The translations under genes were made by a program, and so were the position numbers. Shown here piece after piece: positions 34,113 to 43,008 of a stretch of 64,000 bases of DNA. The stretch is from Tenacibaculum ovolyticum DSM 18103 (GTDB taxonomy: Bacteria > Bacteroidota > Bacteroidia > Flavobacteriales > Flavobacteriaceae). Below the pieces are notes generated by a model that made no database searches, had not been told where the DNA came from, and worked only from the letters and a program-made list of their open reading frames with translations. The stretch covers positions 1 through 64,000 of the forward strand of contig NZ_AUMF01000013.1 in the NCBI RefSeq assembly GCF_000430545.1, written 5' to 3'. The first letter of the stretch is position 1. The number at the start of each line of letters is the position of its first letter.

Positions 34113-35405
34113 TTATTCTTCTTTGGTAACGACTCTAAAGTGAAGATCATCGATTTTTGTGGCACTTACTTTTAATATTTCAATTTGAAATTTATCAATC
34201 ATTAAAACTTCATTTTGAGCAGGAATTGTCTCAGTATGATTAATAATAAAACCTCCTAAAGTTTCGTAAGCTTCTTCTTTTGGTATATTTAAATCATACT
34301 CTTCGTTTAAATAATCTACTTCTAATCGTGCAGAGAAATTAAACTCTTGATCATTTATTTTTTCTTCTAATAATTCTTGATTATCATGTTCATCTTCAAT
34401 CTCACCAAACAATTCTTCAACAATATCCTCAACAGTAACAATACCTGAAGTACCACCATACTCATCAACAACTAAAGCAATGCTTTTTCTTTTTTTGATT
34501 AAACTATTTAAAACATCGTTTATAATCATCGATTCCGGAACAAACTCTACAGGTAATAATATTGATTTAATTGTTTTAGGTTTTTTAAATAATTCAAAAG
34601 AGTTTACATATCCTAAAATATCATCTAAAGAATTTTTATATACTAATATTTTAGACAATCCTGTTCCTATAAACTTTTCTTTAAGACTATTAACAGATTC
34701 GTGTAAATCAATCGCTACAATTTCAGTACGAGGCACCATAATTTCTCTTGCTTTTACTTTATGAAACTCTAAAGCATTTTGAAAAATTTGAATTTCAGAA
34801 TCCACTGTATCTTCCTCATTACCACCACCTAACTGTTGTAAAATATAATTACCTAATTCTTCTTTACTGAATTCTGTTTTAGTTTCGTCTTCTTTTATTC
34901 TAAAAAAAAGAAACAGAAAAAAGTTTGAAATTTTAGTAATAACCCATGTTATTCCATAAAATAACAGATAAAAAATATATGCAGGAACAACAAAAATTTT
35001 TAGTGTTTCGTTTGCATAAATTCTAAATATTGTTTTTGGAAGAAACTCAGCAGTTACTAATATTATAAGTGTTGATAATACTGTTTGTGTTAACAAACTT
35101 AAATCATCTAATAGGTAATTTACTACTGTAATATTTGTTGGTAATATTGTTTGAAATGAATTCATTAATAATTGCCCCATAAAATAACTGTATACTACCA
35201 GTGCAACATTATTACCAACTAACATCGTAGTGATAAATTTAGATGACTTTTCGGTGAGTATCGCTAAAATTTTAGGTAAGAATCCTTCTCTTTTTTTTTC
35301 TAACTCAATGTGAAGTTTATTTGCAGAAACAAAAGCTATTTCCATACCTGAAAAGAAGGCTGAAAATAATATAGAAACAAAAATTATGATAATTTCAGAT
35401 TGCAT
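34113..35405 (-). CDS. CNNM/CBS-domain (hemolysin/CorC-type) membrane protein
   Basis: A 430-aa inner-membrane protein. A CNNM/DUF21 domain with four helices (about 1-180; FSAFFSGMEIAFVSANKL at start) is followed by two CBS domains (about 205-330; ending SIALVVDEYGGTSGIVTVEDIVEELFGEIEDE) and a CorC-HlyC C-terminal domain (about 345-430). The family is linked to Mg2+/Co2+ transport or membrane ion balance. GldE of gliding bacteria is a relative, but this gene lies in an lptC-type cluster, so no gld name is given. The start codon overlaps the stop of the 65-aa gene. Confidence 0.85.
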   Translation of the reverse strand: MQSEIIIIFVSILFSAFFSGMEIAFVSANKLHIELEKKREGFLPKILAILTEKSSKFITTMLVGNNVALVVYSYFMGQLLMNSFQTILPTNITVVNYLLDDLSLLTQTVLSTLIILVTAEFLPKTIFRIYANETLKIFVVPAYIFYLLFYGITWVITKISNFFLFLFFRIKEDETKTEFSKEELGNYILQQLGGGNEEDTVDSEIQIFQNALEFHKVKAREIMVPRTEIVAIDLHESVNSLKEKFIGTGLSKILVYKNSLDDILGYVNSFELFKKPKTIKSILLPVEFVPESMIINDVLNSLIKKRKSIALVVDEYGGTSGIVTVEDIVEELFGEIEDEHDNQELLEEKINDQEFNFSARLEVDYLNEEYDLNIPKEEAYETLGGFIINHTETIPAQNEVLMIDKFQIEILKVSATKIDDLHFRVVTKEE

Positions 35406-35602
35406 TAACGTTGCTGATTTCTTTTTTCTACTTTTCTTCTAAAGTGTCGTTTAAAAAAGAATATTAAACTAATAAAGATAGCAAATCCAAACATAATAAA
35501 TGCTTCTTGCCTATCAGAATTCCATCTAAGAATTCCTTCAATAAAAAAAATAACCCCAATCACAAGGTATCCGTATTGTAAATATTTCCAAAATGTATTC
35601 AT
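35405..35602 (-). CDS. Small membrane protein between lptC and CNNM gene
   Basis: A 65-aa protein with two hydrophobic helices (YGYLVIGVIFFIEGILRW and FIMFGFAIFISLIFFF) and a basic end (KRHFRRKVEKRNQQR). It overlaps the lptC stop by one base and the CNNM start by one base, so it is translated as part of the operon. Function is unknown. Confidence 0.75.
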   Translation of the reverse strand: MNTFWKYLQYGYLVIGVIFFIEGILRWNSDRQEAFIMFGFAIFISLIFFFKRHFRRKVEKRNQQR

Positions 35603-36174
35603 TATAATCCGTCTGCTTTAGTTTCTATATCTCCTGTTATATCTTTAGCAATCCATTTCTTTAAATTCTCTTTTGATTCAAAACCAAAACCATTAATAAC
35701 ACCATTAGGTGTACTTAATCTAAAACCATCTTCAGTAAAAAAATAATGTTCTTTCTGGTCCCAAAATAATTGGTTGGTTTCTAATTTTGTTTTTTCGCTG
35801 TGATTAAAGATAACCACATTTCCTCTAATCTCAGAAACTTTAGTTTTATGGTATGTTAATGCATAATTACCACTAACTGTAGTAGAATCTTTTCCTGTTT
35901 TATCTATTGAGACAATCTTAATTCCTTTTGGGAATTCGTTATATGGATGTTCATTACGATTAGAAAAATCGTAAAAAATAGGCGCTTTTGTTTTTGACAC
36001 TACCCTACCTGAATCTTTTTTAATATGATAAATATTTTTAGCTGTTCCTAAAGGCAAATTTTTATCTGCTAGAAAATCTCGCACTTCTTTTTTAGAATTA
36101 GTACAAGAAAAAAGCATTGCCACCATACAAATGGTAGCAATGCTATTATATATATTTATTGAAAATTGTTTCAT
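35602..36174 (-). CDS. lptC: LptC-type LPS export protein
   Basis: A 190-aa lipoprotein-like or membrane-anchored protein (N-terminal hydrophobic stretch with MLFSCTNSK, a likely lipobox). The rest is the beta-rich LptC/OstA-like fold (APIFYDFSNRNEHPYNEFPKGI, TYHKTKVSEIRGNVVIFN, TKLETNQLFWDQKEHYFFTE). LptC accepts LPS from the LptBFG transporter and passes it to LptA. The order TPR protein - lptC - small membrane protein - CNNM is a familiar Bacteroidota arrangement (recollection). Confidence 0.85.
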   Translation of the reverse strand: MKQFSINIYNSIATICMVAMLFSCTNSKKEVRDFLADKNLPLGTAKNIYHIKKDSGRVVSKTKAPIFYDFSNRNEHPYNEFPKGIKIVSIDKTGKDSTTVSGNYALTYHKTKVSEIRGNVVIFNHSEKTKLETNQLFWDQKEHYFFTEDGFRLSTPNGVINGFGFESKENLKKWIAKDITGDIETKADGL

Positions 36175-36183
36175 TCGATATTT

Positions 36184-37494
36184 TTAAGGAATACGAACAG
36201 TTTCTCCTATCCAACATCCTACTTTATGAGATGCTCCTGAAGTAACACCTTTTTGAAAAATTAATTTTTTCGATGGCATATTTTTTCTATAACTAGAAAT
36301 ATATCTTCCTGCTCCACAACCTGGATCTACTTTTTTAGCTTTTAAAGCTTTATTTAAAGCTGCTACGTATACCATTCTTTTTTCAAATTCATCACTACCA
36401 CAAGAGTTTGCACTCTTTTGATATAAACTTGCTATAAATAAATACGCTTTACCCATGTTAGGATTATATCTTAATGCTTCATAAGCTAAAGCTCTCGCTC
36501 TACTTCCTCTAGCATTTTGAGCTTCTCTTAATTTGTACTTTGCCTTTTTAAATGGATCAGTTTCTAAATTAAATGCTTTTTTCTTCATTTCTGCAGCACC
36601 TCTTTTATCTCCGTTTTTAGCTAATACTCCAGCTAAGAAGTTATAAGCATCGGCTGATTGAGTTGTTTCAGCATAAGAATTTGCTAATTTCTCAAATAAA
36701 GGATCAGTTTGACAACCCTTGTTGTACATTCTAGATACTGCTCTTTTTAACCAAACACCATCTGTTTTATTTGCTTCAAAATCTCTAGTATAAATTGGTA
36801 TTAACCTTTCACAAGTTGCTATTTTAGAAATCATCGCATCCAAACCTCCTTCTACCTGACCTAATGCAGAAGAATTAATTGTATATCCTCTTAACCTTCT
36901 CTTTTCTTTTGCACCTATTGTACCTAAAGAATCTTTTTCCTGCAATAAAGTTATTTTTTTACTATAATCATCTAACTTTTCTTGAACCGATTCCATTACA
37001 TCATCATAAGTATCAAATACTTTTTGAGGATTCGTATCTTTATTTTCTTCAGTTATAACTTTAAAGTATCTAAAGATATTTTTCACTCCCATATCTTTAG
37101 GAGAAATATCATATGCCTTTTTTAAGATTACAGAAATTTCAGCGTCTGTTGCTAATTTATTTTTTATTAAGTAAGTTGCATAATCACTATGTGCTTTTGC
37201 AATTCCTTTTGCAGGGAAATTTACTAATCTAGTTTCATATATTTTTTTTGCTAAAACAGGATCTTTTAACTTACCAGCTACTTTTGCTCCAATTTTATAG
37301 ATATTAACTGACAACTTAGGGCAGTTTTGAAGTAAGTATTCTAAATTTACTTTAGCCTCTTCAGATTTACCTGTATTGGCATCTCCTTTAAAAAGATTAT
37401 ATTTTATGTTACATTCTTGACTTGCTTGTGCACTTGCCCCCACGACAGCTACAAACAAAAATAGTCCTGTTAATATGTAAGTAATTTTCTTCAT
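36184..37494 (-). CDS. Exported TPR-like repeat protein
   Basis: A 436-aa protein with signal peptide (LTGLFLFVAVVGASAQ, cleavage near residue 23). The body is helical with TPR-like units, such as PVLAKKIYETRLVNFPAKG and ADAYNFLAGVLAKNGDKRGA, and a later FIASLYQKSANSC. Residues 150-230 include a coiled-coil-like stretch. It likely acts as a periplasmic scaffold for the neighbouring outer-membrane protein or LPS machinery; this is inferred from location. It ends 9 bp before lptC. Confidence 0.7.
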   Translation of the reverse strand: MKKITYILTGLFLFVAVVGASAQASQECNIKYNLFKGDANTGKSEEAKVNLEYLLQNCPKLSVNIYKIGAKVAGKLKDPVLAKKIYETRLVNFPAKGIAKAHSDYATYLIKNKLATDAEISVILKKAYDISPKDMGVKNIFRYFKVITEENKDTNPQKVFDTYDDVMESVQEKLDDYSKKITLLQEKDSLGTIGAKEKRRLRGYTINSSALGQVEGGLDAMISKIATCERLIPIYTRDFEANKTDGVWLKRAVSRMYNKGCQTDPLFEKLANSYAETTQSADAYNFLAGVLAKNGDKRGAAEMKKKAFNLETDPFKKAKYKLREAQNARGSRARALAYEALRYNPNMGKAYLFIASLYQKSANSCGSDEFEKRMVYVAALNKALKAKKVDPGCGAGRYISSYRKNMPSKKLIFQKGVTSGASHKVGCWIGETVRIP

Positions 37495-37510
37495 TTTGTC
37501 TCAGTTTTTA

Positions 37511-38776
37511 TTAATCTATTCTTGTTTTTACAAACCACTTAATATCATTTAAAGATAAACTCATTCTAATATTAAAATAGTTTTCTTTTACTAAACTATT
37601 ATTGGTTGTTCCTTTTTGCCCGTATTCAAATCCAATATTTACATTCGATAATTGTCTTGGCAATGGCAATCCTAATCCAACATTTATGCCAAAGTCTTTA
37701 ACTTTAGTAAAATCATTACCAGCCTTTACTAGTAGTCCTGTATCTTCAAAACGCAAACCAGCTCTATAAGTAACTCTATCCCAATAACTTGATATAGAAT
37801 TCATCTTCGGAAGATAATAACCTCCTATTGAAAATTTACTTGAATCATCATATTTGTAGGTTCCTCCATTAGAAATTAGTGAATTATTTGTGCTTAATGC
37901 ACTTTGAAATTGCTGATTAACTCCTACATACCATTTATTTTCTTTTCCTAAACCAAAACCGAAAATACTTTTAACAGGCATATTTATATCCCCATTAACT
38001 GTTCTGTTAAATAATTCATCTCTTGGAACTTCATTTCCTGTTGATATTGATAATGAATACATTTTTTCGTTTCCTTTTGCAGAAAAATCACTTTGTAAAG
38101 TAATTGAAGCTCCTGTATGTAACTGTAATTTGTTTTTTAACTCTCTATTATATTGTGCTCCTAATTTAAATTGACCTCCTCTAATATTAATAGACTCCTC
38201 GTGCTTAGTAGCCAAAACAACATTAGTTCTTTGATTTAAAACACTGTTTTCTAAATTACCAAAAACAAAACCAGCTTCTACACCTAAAGAAAGCCCTTTA
38301 GCTGCATACATACCAAAACTAGCATATATCTTATTAGTTCCTCCTACTCCACTAAATAAAGTAATATTACTTGTGTTTTCGTTATCTAACAAAGAATAAC
38401 CTACTGATGAGAATGGTTGTAACCCTACTGATAAACCTGCCTTGCTACCTATAGGAAATCCTAAAGATATATAACGCAAATTTGTTGACTTACCTGATTG
38501 AGAAGTATTCCCTTCTTTAAGAGTTAGAAAATTTAAACTTCCCCCAATAGCATAAGTTGCTGTTCTTAAGTTTGCATTTGCTGCAGGGTTTGTAAAATTT
38601 AAATGATATGTATCTTTTAAAGCGACACCAATACCTCCCATAGAAGCTTGTTCTACGGTTAAAGATTCGAAATTTTCTCCAATTCCAAAATAAGAATAAG
38701 GTGATGCACTATTTTTTTGTGCTGTTATTGCTATTGTACTAAATACAAATACTCCTAATATAAACTTCTTAATCAT
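37511..38776 (-). CDS. Outer-membrane beta-barrel protein (porin/FadL-like)
   Basis: A 421-aa protein with signal peptide (LGVFVFSTIAITAQ, about 1-20). PYSYFGIGENFESLTVEQASMGG is typical of Bacteroidota outer-membrane barrels of the OmpP1/FadL type, and the rest is made of alternating strands with many Tyr, Phe, Gly and Asn (FGLGKENKWYVGVNQQFQSA, INVGLGLPLPRQLSNVNIGFE). The ligand is unknown. Its start overlaps the coaX stop by 8 bp. Confidence 0.75.
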   Translation of the reverse strand: MIKKFILGVFVFSTIAITAQKNSASPYSYFGIGENFESLTVEQASMGGIGVALKDTYHLNFTNPAANANLRTATYAIGGSLNFLTLKEGNTSQSGKSTNLRYISLGFPIGSKAGLSVGLQPFSSVGYSLLDNENTSNITLFSGVGGTNKIYASFGMYAAKGLSLGVEAGFVFGNLENSVLNQRTNVVLATKHEESINIRGGQFKLGAQYNRELKNKLQLHTGASITLQSDFSAKGNEKMYSLSISTGNEVPRDELFNRTVNGDINMPVKSIFGFGLGKENKWYVGVNQQFQSALSTNNSLISNGGTYKYDDSSKFSIGGYYLPKMNSISSYWDRVTYRAGLRFEDTGLLVKAGNDFTKVKDFGINVGLGLPLPRQLSNVNIGFEYGQKGTTNNSLVKENYFNIRMSLSLNDIKWFVKTRID

Positions 38777-39500
38777 TCGCTAAATTGTATGTCAAAACTG
38801 TATGTAATCCTTCCAAAACAAAATTTGGATGGGCAAATATGCCACTTTTTAATTGTTTAGCCAAGAAATATGTGTCTCCACCTGTTAAAACTATTGTTAA
38901 ATACTTATACTTAGACTTATATTGACTAATAACCCCCGTTATTTCATTACACACACCGTTTATAACACCAGAGTGTATTGATGTATTTGTGTTAACCCCG
39001 ATAAAATTAGTAATTTCTTTTGTTTCTAGCAATGGTAATTTTGATGTAAAGCTATTTAATGCTTTATATCTCATTACTATACCAGGTGATATTGCTCCCC
39101 CCAAGTACTCTTTTTCTTTATTAACAAAGTCGAAAGTCATACAAGTACCTGCATCAATAACTAAAACATTTTTATTTGGGTATTTTGTTATTGCTGCCGA
39201 AATCAATGCAATTCTATCAACTCCTAATGTTTTTGGTGATTCGTACAAATTATTAAAAGGAACTTTAGTTTCACTATTTAGGAATACTGGATTTAATAAA
39301 TGAACTAGTTCTTGTTGTGTTTTATCTGAAAAAGTTACCACAGAAGAGATAATAGAAGCCGAAACAGAAAAATTATTCATTATTTTTTTTAATTCTGGTA
39401 TAATTTCTAACCTCTTAAAAGTGAAAACATCTTTAATTGTATTCAATTCAAAAACAGCTACCTTAACTCTAGTATTACCTACATCGATAATTAAATTCAT
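38769..39500 (-). CDS. coaX: Type III pantothenate kinase
   Basis: A 243-aa cytosolic enzyme for the first step of coenzyme A synthesis (pantothenate phosphorylation), dependent on a monovalent cation. It has the ASKHA motifs MNLIIDVGNTRVKVAVFE (phosphate 1), GVDRIALISAA (about 99-109), VLVIDAGTCMTFDFVN (about 115-130) and IVLTGGDTYFLA (about 205-216). It is first in the minus-strand envelope cluster and overlaps the outer-membrane protein gene. Confidence 0.92.
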   Translation of the reverse strand: MNLIIDVGNTRVKVAVFELNTIKDVFTFKRLEIIPELKKIMNNFSVSASIISSVVTFSDKTQQELVHLLNPVFLNSETKVPFNNLYESPKTLGVDRIALISAAITKYPNKNVLVIDAGTCMTFDFVNKEKEYLGGAISPGIVMRYKALNSFTSKLPLLETKEITNFIGVNTNTSIHSGVINGVCNEITGVISQYKSKYKYLTIVLTGGDTYFLAKQLKSGIFAHPNFVLEGLHTVLTYNLAND

Positions 39501-39553
39501 ATCTATATTTCTTAAGATTTCAAATTTACGTTACATTTTTTTAATAAAAATGT

Positions 39554-39584
39554 TTTGTATAATTAAAAATCCATTGTATATTTG
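39554..39584 (+). promoter_or_regulatory. Promoter of tRNA-Phe
   Basis: TTTG at 39554-39557 and TATATTTG at 39577-39584 are separated by 19 bp, an exact match to the Bacteroidota TTTG-N19-TAnnTTTG form. The tRNA starts 26 bp later. Confidence 0.75.
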
Positions 39585-39610
39585 AATCCAATTTAAAATA
39601 AGCACAAACT

Positions 39611-39683
39611 GGTGCCTTAGCTCAGTTGGTAGAGCAAAGGACTGAAAATCCTTGTGTCCCTGGTTCGATTCCTGGAGGCACCA
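39611..39683 (+). tRNA. tRNA-Phe (GAA)
   Basis: A 73-nt cloverleaf. The acceptor GGTGCCT pairs with AGGCACC (discriminator A), the D arm is GCTC/GAGC, the anticodon stem AAGGA/TCCTT carries loop CTGAAAA with anticodon GAA, and the T arm CCTGG/CCTGG carries TTCGATT. CCA is not fully encoded (CACA follows). Confidence 0.97.
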
Positions 39684-39740
39684 CAATAAAACTATTAATA
39701 ATAGTTCTATTTGTTACTTTAAATAAGCATCAATAAACAA

Positions 39741-39813
39741 CAAACCTTAGCTCAGTTGGTAGAGCAAAGGACTGAAAATCCTTGTGTCCCTGGTTCGATT
39801 CCTGGAGGCACCA
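39741..39813 (+). pseudogene. Second tRNA-Phe copy with damaged 5' acceptor strand
   Basis: From CCTTAGCTCAG to GGCACCA it is identical to the tRNA at 39611, but the first four bases read CAAA instead of GGTG, so four of seven acceptor pairs are lost. The DNA just before both copies shares AAATAAGCA, suggesting tandem duplication of gene and flank followed by damage, or a leftover integration (att-type) site. It is probably not a functional tRNA, though it may be co-transcribed with the intact copy. Confidence 0.8.
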
Positions 39814-39819
39814 CCGCAA

Positions 39820-39847
39820 AAACCTGAACATCTGTTCAGGTTTTTTT
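39820..39847 (+). terminator. Intrinsic terminator after the tRNA pair
   Basis: AAACCTGAAC (39820-39829) pairs with GTTCAGGTTT (39834-39843), followed by T. Confidence 0.85.
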
Positions 39848-39860
39848 GTTTTATATAATA

Positions 39861-39889
39861 AAAAACTCATTACTTAGTAATGAGTTTTT
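39861..39889 (-). terminator. Intrinsic terminator for the phosphatase-family gene
   Basis: AAAAACTCATTA (39861-39872) pairs with TAATGAGTTTTT (39878-39889), 5 bp beyond the stop of the minus-strand gene. Confidence 0.75.
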
Positions 39890-39894
39890 GTTAT

Positions 39895-40872
39895 TTACTT
39901 TAATTTGAATTGCATTTCTATAGGTAAATGATCCGAAGTTTGACCAAAGTCGTTTAACACTTGTCCATTTACATACTCAATTGATTTTTTAGTATAAAAA
40001 ATATAATCTATTCGTTCATATAAATCTTTTGTATCAAAGGTATTTTCTGGATTATCAATGTTAAAAGCTGCATTTCCTACTCCATCCATTTTTAGTAGTT
40101 TTTGAACAACAGCATTTTTGTCTCTTGCCTTTGAATTAAAATCACCTAATAATATTGTTGGGTATTTATTTTTGTATTTATTAAAAACACTTACAACATA
40201 CTCAAACTGACGTGCACGTGTAGCCTTATCAAAAGCTTCTAAATGGATGTTTATCAAAACCACTTCTTTTCCCTCTAATACAACTTTAACAACCTGTAAT
40301 AAGCGTTCTAAATACAGTGCGTCTCTATAAAAAGGATTATCAGGAACTCTTTCTAAAACAATACGTTCGTAATCTTTTAATTTATATTTACTTATTATTG
40401 ATTGGCCCGATATAATTTTTCCGAAATGCATACTTGGTGGCCAATAAGGAAATGGCACATATCGCTCATCCCAATTTACACCTCTTGCCGCATAATTGTA
40501 CCCCAATTTCATAAATTCTTTTTCCTGGTTTACCTCATATGATCTTGATGCATTATAATCAATCTCCTGAAAAGCAATAATATCTGTTTTTAGCTTTTTA
40601 AGCTCATCTTTTACTTTCTTTAAATTACCATCAAATAGTTTTTTTGATTTTGCTACTGGTAAGTTATTTGTCATTCCGCTTAAATAACCAACATTATAAG
40701 TAACAACACTATATATCGAATCATTATCTACATTTGTATAGTTCTCGTTTTCTATCAACTTAGCATACTCTTCTTCATCCATTGTTGGAGATGATGCCCA
40801 GAAAAAAAAGATTGAAGATACCACTAGAATCAAGACTAGTAACTTTAATATAAAGTTGATTATATTTTTCAT
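39895..40872 (-). CDS. Endonuclease/exonuclease/phosphatase family protein, membrane anchored
   Basis: A 325-aa protein with one N-terminal transmembrane helix (about 7-27, LKLLVLILVVSSIFFFWA) and an EEP (DNase I-like) domain facing the periplasm. The active-site landmarks are VTYNVGYLSG (about 58), DIIAFQEID (Glu about 103), LINIHLEAF (about 208-216), LLGDFNSKARD (about 241-251) and the final QTSDHLPIEM (Asp-His pair). It may hydrolyse nucleic acids, inositol phosphates or phospholipid heads; the substrate is not clear from sequence. Confidence 0.85.
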   Translation of the reverse strand: MKNIINFILKLLVLILVVSSIFFFWASSPTMDEEEYAKLIENENYTNVDNDSIYSVVTYNVGYLSGMTNNLPVAKSKKLFDGNLKKVKDELKKLKTDIIAFQEIDYNASRSYEVNQEKEFMKLGYNYAARGVNWDERYVPFPYWPPSMHFGKIISGQSIISKYKLKDYERIVLERVPDNPFYRDALYLERLLQVVKVVLEGKEVVLINIHLEAFDKATRARQFEYVVSVFNKYKNKYPTILLGDFNSKARDKNAVVQKLLKMDGVGNAAFNIDNPENTFDTKDLYERIDYIFYTKKSIEYVNGQVLNDFGQTSDHLPIEMQFKLK

Positions 40873-40968
40873 AAAGAATTAAAAAAGTGTTAAAATCACT
40901 TTCAAATTTAAACTTTTTTAAATAAGCATAGTCATAGATGTATAAATAAAAACTTAAATCTTATAAAA

Positions 40969-41421
40969 ATGAAAAAAATAATAGCAGTATTAATTTTAGC
41001 AGTTAGTTTTACAGCAGCAACTCAGGCACAAAAAGGAAAAAGAAATAAATTAGAAAAATTAACTGCAAAGCAACAAACAGAATTAGCAGTTAAAAAAATG
41101 ACTTTACAGTTAGACCTAACCGCTAGTCAACAACGTGAAATAAAACCTTTATTGGCAGAAAAAATTACACAACGTAAAATTATGCACCAAAAAAGGAAAG
41201 CAATGAAAGAGAGCGGTGAAAAGCGAATGAAATTATCAGCTGACGAACGTTTTAAAAAGGAAAGTAAAATACTTGATAACAAAATTGCTTTTAAAGCTGA
41301 GATGAAGCGTGTATTAAATAAACAACAATATGAACGTTTTGAAAAAATGAGCGCTCGAAAAACACATAAAGCTAAAAAAAGAATGAAAAACAGAAAACAC
41401 AAAAAAGATTCTAAACAATAA
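40969..41421 (+). CDS. Exported basic helical protein (Spy/DUF4890-like)
   Basis: A 150-aa protein with signal peptide (IIAVLILAVSFTAATQAQ) and an alpha-helical mature part with LTxxQ-like pieces (TAKQQTELAVKKMTLQLDLTASQQREI) as in Spy/CpxP and DUF4890 proteins, periplasmic chaperone-like stress proteins. The end is a very basic tail (KAKKRMKNRKHKK). The role is probably envelope stress; not certain. Confidence 0.7.
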   Translation: MKKIIAVLILAVSFTAATQAQKGKRNKLEKLTAKQQTELAVKKMTLQLDLTASQQREIKPLLAEKITQRKIMHQKRKAMKESGEKRMKLSADERFKKESKILDNKIAFKAEMKRVLNKQQYERFEKMSARKTHKAKKRMKNRKHKKDSKQ

Positions 41422-41445
41422 ATAGTAATGGATTGATTTTGGTTG

Positions 41446-41478
41446 AAACCTCAGTTTTATTTTCAAAACTGAGGTTTT
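41446..41478 (+). terminator. Intrinsic terminator
   Basis: AAACCTCAGTTTT (41446-41458) and AAAACTGAGGTTT (41465-41477) form a 13-bp perfect stem ending the Spy-like gene. Confidence 0.8.
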
Positions 41479-41499
41479 CTATGTATTATTATGAAATTT

Positions 41500-41577
41500 G
41501 CGTTAGGGATTGAAGTGAAATCCTTTTTGAGGCACGAAAAAAGATATAATGTAAAGCCCGACCTGTTAAGGTAACGC
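41500..41577. repeat. Dispersed intergenic repeat (GCGTTAGGGATTGAAG type)
   Basis: GCGTTA (41500-41505) and TAACGC (41572-41577) bound a stretch containing GGGATTGAAG, ATCCTTTTTGAG, AAAAAAGATATA and AAAGCCCGACCTG. I recall this order of phrases from intergenic repeats in many Flavobacteriia; here it looks partly decayed. Confidence 0.55.
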
Positions 41578-41586
41578 CCAACTATT

Positions 41587-41750
41587 ATACCAATTCAGAC
41601 ATAATATAATCGGTGAAACACATTTACTTTTCTACTATTTCTTCGTTATAAAATTGAAATATAGCTAAGGCTATGTTTCAATTTTATGCCTTAAACTAGC
41701 GAAAATTAAAACGTATTTATTTACAATCATTTTATATCCGAATTGATATT
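41587..41750. repeat. MITE-like palindromic element with nested hairpin
   Basis: The ends ATACCAATTCAGACATAATA (from 41587) and TTATATCCGAATTGATATT (to 41750) are imperfect inverted repeats. A nested hairpin, TAAAATTGAAATATAGC with GCTATGTTTCAATTTTA, fills the middle. The right end reaches the stop codon of the minus-strand hexapeptide gene. No coding capacity, so a non-autonomous mobile element or regulatory palindrome is likely. Confidence 0.6.
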
Positions 41751-42264
41751 ACTCTTTAAACCAACTAGAATATTTTACGTAATTATTAGCTATTCTATCT
41801 ATTTCACCTGAAATTAATTCTTTTGAAACATCTTTTATTTTTTTAGCTGGGATACCTGCGTAAACACTTCCGCTTTTTACAACTGTATTTTTAGAAACTA
41901 CAGCTCCTGCAGCTATAATTGAATTTGATTCTATTACACAATCATCCATAATTATGCTTCCCATACCTACTAAAACATTATCGTGTATCGTACAACCATG
42001 AACTATAGCATTATGCCCTACAGATACATTATTACCTATTGTAGTTGGTGATTTTTGATAAGTTGCATGAATTACTGCTCCATCTTGAATATTTACCTTG
42101 TCTCCCATTTTAATGTAATGCACATCACCTCTTATGACAGCATTAAACCAAACACTACACTCTTTACCCATTTGCACATCTCCAACGATTGTTGCATTTT
42201 CTGCCACATAACAATCTCCTGGAATTTGCGGTGATTTTCCGTTTACTGTTTTTATAATTTTCAT
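41749..42264 (-). CDS. Gamma-carbonic-anhydrase-like hexapeptide repeat protein
   Basis: A 171-aa left-handed beta-helix protein of the YrdA/PaaY gamma-CA type: hexapeptide repeats from about 15 to 140, with the metal-binding His positions apparent in VIHATYQ and NVSVGHNAIVHGCTIHDN. The family includes carbonic anhydrases and proteins of unknown role. It is last in a three-gene minus cluster with the LytTR regulator and kinase, 10 bp after the former. Confidence 0.85.
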   Translation of the reverse strand: MKIIKTVNGKSPQIPGDCYVAENATIVGDVQMGKECSVWFNAVIRGDVHYIKMGDKVNIQDGAVIHATYQKSPTTIGNNVSVGHNAIVHGCTIHDNVLVGMGSIIMDDCVIESNSIIAAGAVVSKNTVVKSGSVYAGIPAKKIKDVSKELISGEIDRIANNYVKYSSWFKE

Positions 42265-42274
42265 TTGTTTATTG

Positions 42275-43006
42275 CTATTTAAAATAAGATAATAAGTTTG
42301 CTTTTTTTGAAGAAGAAACCAGCACCTCTTTTCCGTTTGATAAGATTACGCTTCCTCCTTTTCCTTTTTTATATTTTACTACTTCGTTTACATTTACTAA
42401 ATACGATTTATGAACCCTAGCAAAAGAGTTTTCTTTTAAAAGATCTTCAAAATGTTTTAGTGTTTTACTTACCAACTTTTTAGTATTCTTAAAATAAATC
42501 TCGGTATAATTATCATCAGCCTTACAAAAAAGAATATCACTTACAGTAACAACCTCAAAACCGTCTTGCTGCGGAATTGTTATTTTACTTAAACTAGAAG
42601 TAGTTTTAGGTGTTAGAACAACATTTTCTAATTCGCTCTCTTTCTCCTTAATCTCTGTTACTAAACTTACTCCTTTTATTAATTCATCTATTGAAATTGG
42701 TTTTAATAAATAATAAGTTGCTTGGTTATTTAAGGCTTCTATTGCATAATGATCATAAGCGGTTACAAAAATAGTTTCAAATGTTTGATTCTCTATTTTT
42801 TCCAACAAATCAAATCCGCTTCCATAAGGCATTTCTACATCTAAAAAAACCAAATCTAATTCATTTTCTTCTATTAATTTTTGTCCTTCTTCAATATTAC
42901 TTGCTTCTCCTAACAATTGAACATTAGGGCAGTATTTTGATATATAATTTCTTAAAATGTCTCTACCAATAGCTTCATCTTCAATTATGATTGCTTTTAA
43001 CTTCAT
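42275..43006 (-). CDS. LytTR-family response regulator
   Basis: A 243-aa protein with a receiver domain (1-120; acidic pair in IIEDEAI, phospho-Asp in LVFLDVEMPYGSGFDLL, Thr in FVTAYDHYAIEAL, Lys in LLKPIS) and a C-terminal LytTR DNA-binding domain (about 145-243; DILFCKADDNYTEIYF, FARVHKSYLVNVNEV). Unlike the regulator at 608 it has the normal phospho-acceptor. It pairs with the kinase 2 bp upstream. Confidence 0.92.
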   Translation of the reverse strand: MKLKAIIIEDEAIGRDILRNYISKYCPNVQLLGEASNIEEGQKLIEENELDLVFLDVEMPYGSGFDLLEKIENQTFETIFVTAYDHYAIEALNNQATYYLLKPISIDELIKGVSLVTEIKEKESELENVVLTPKTTSSLSKITIPQQDGFEVVTVSDILFCKADDNYTEIYFKNTKKLVSKTLKHFEDLLKENSFARVHKSYLVNVNEVVKYKKGKGGSVILSNGKEVLVSSSKKANLLSYFK

Positions 43007-43008
43007 AA

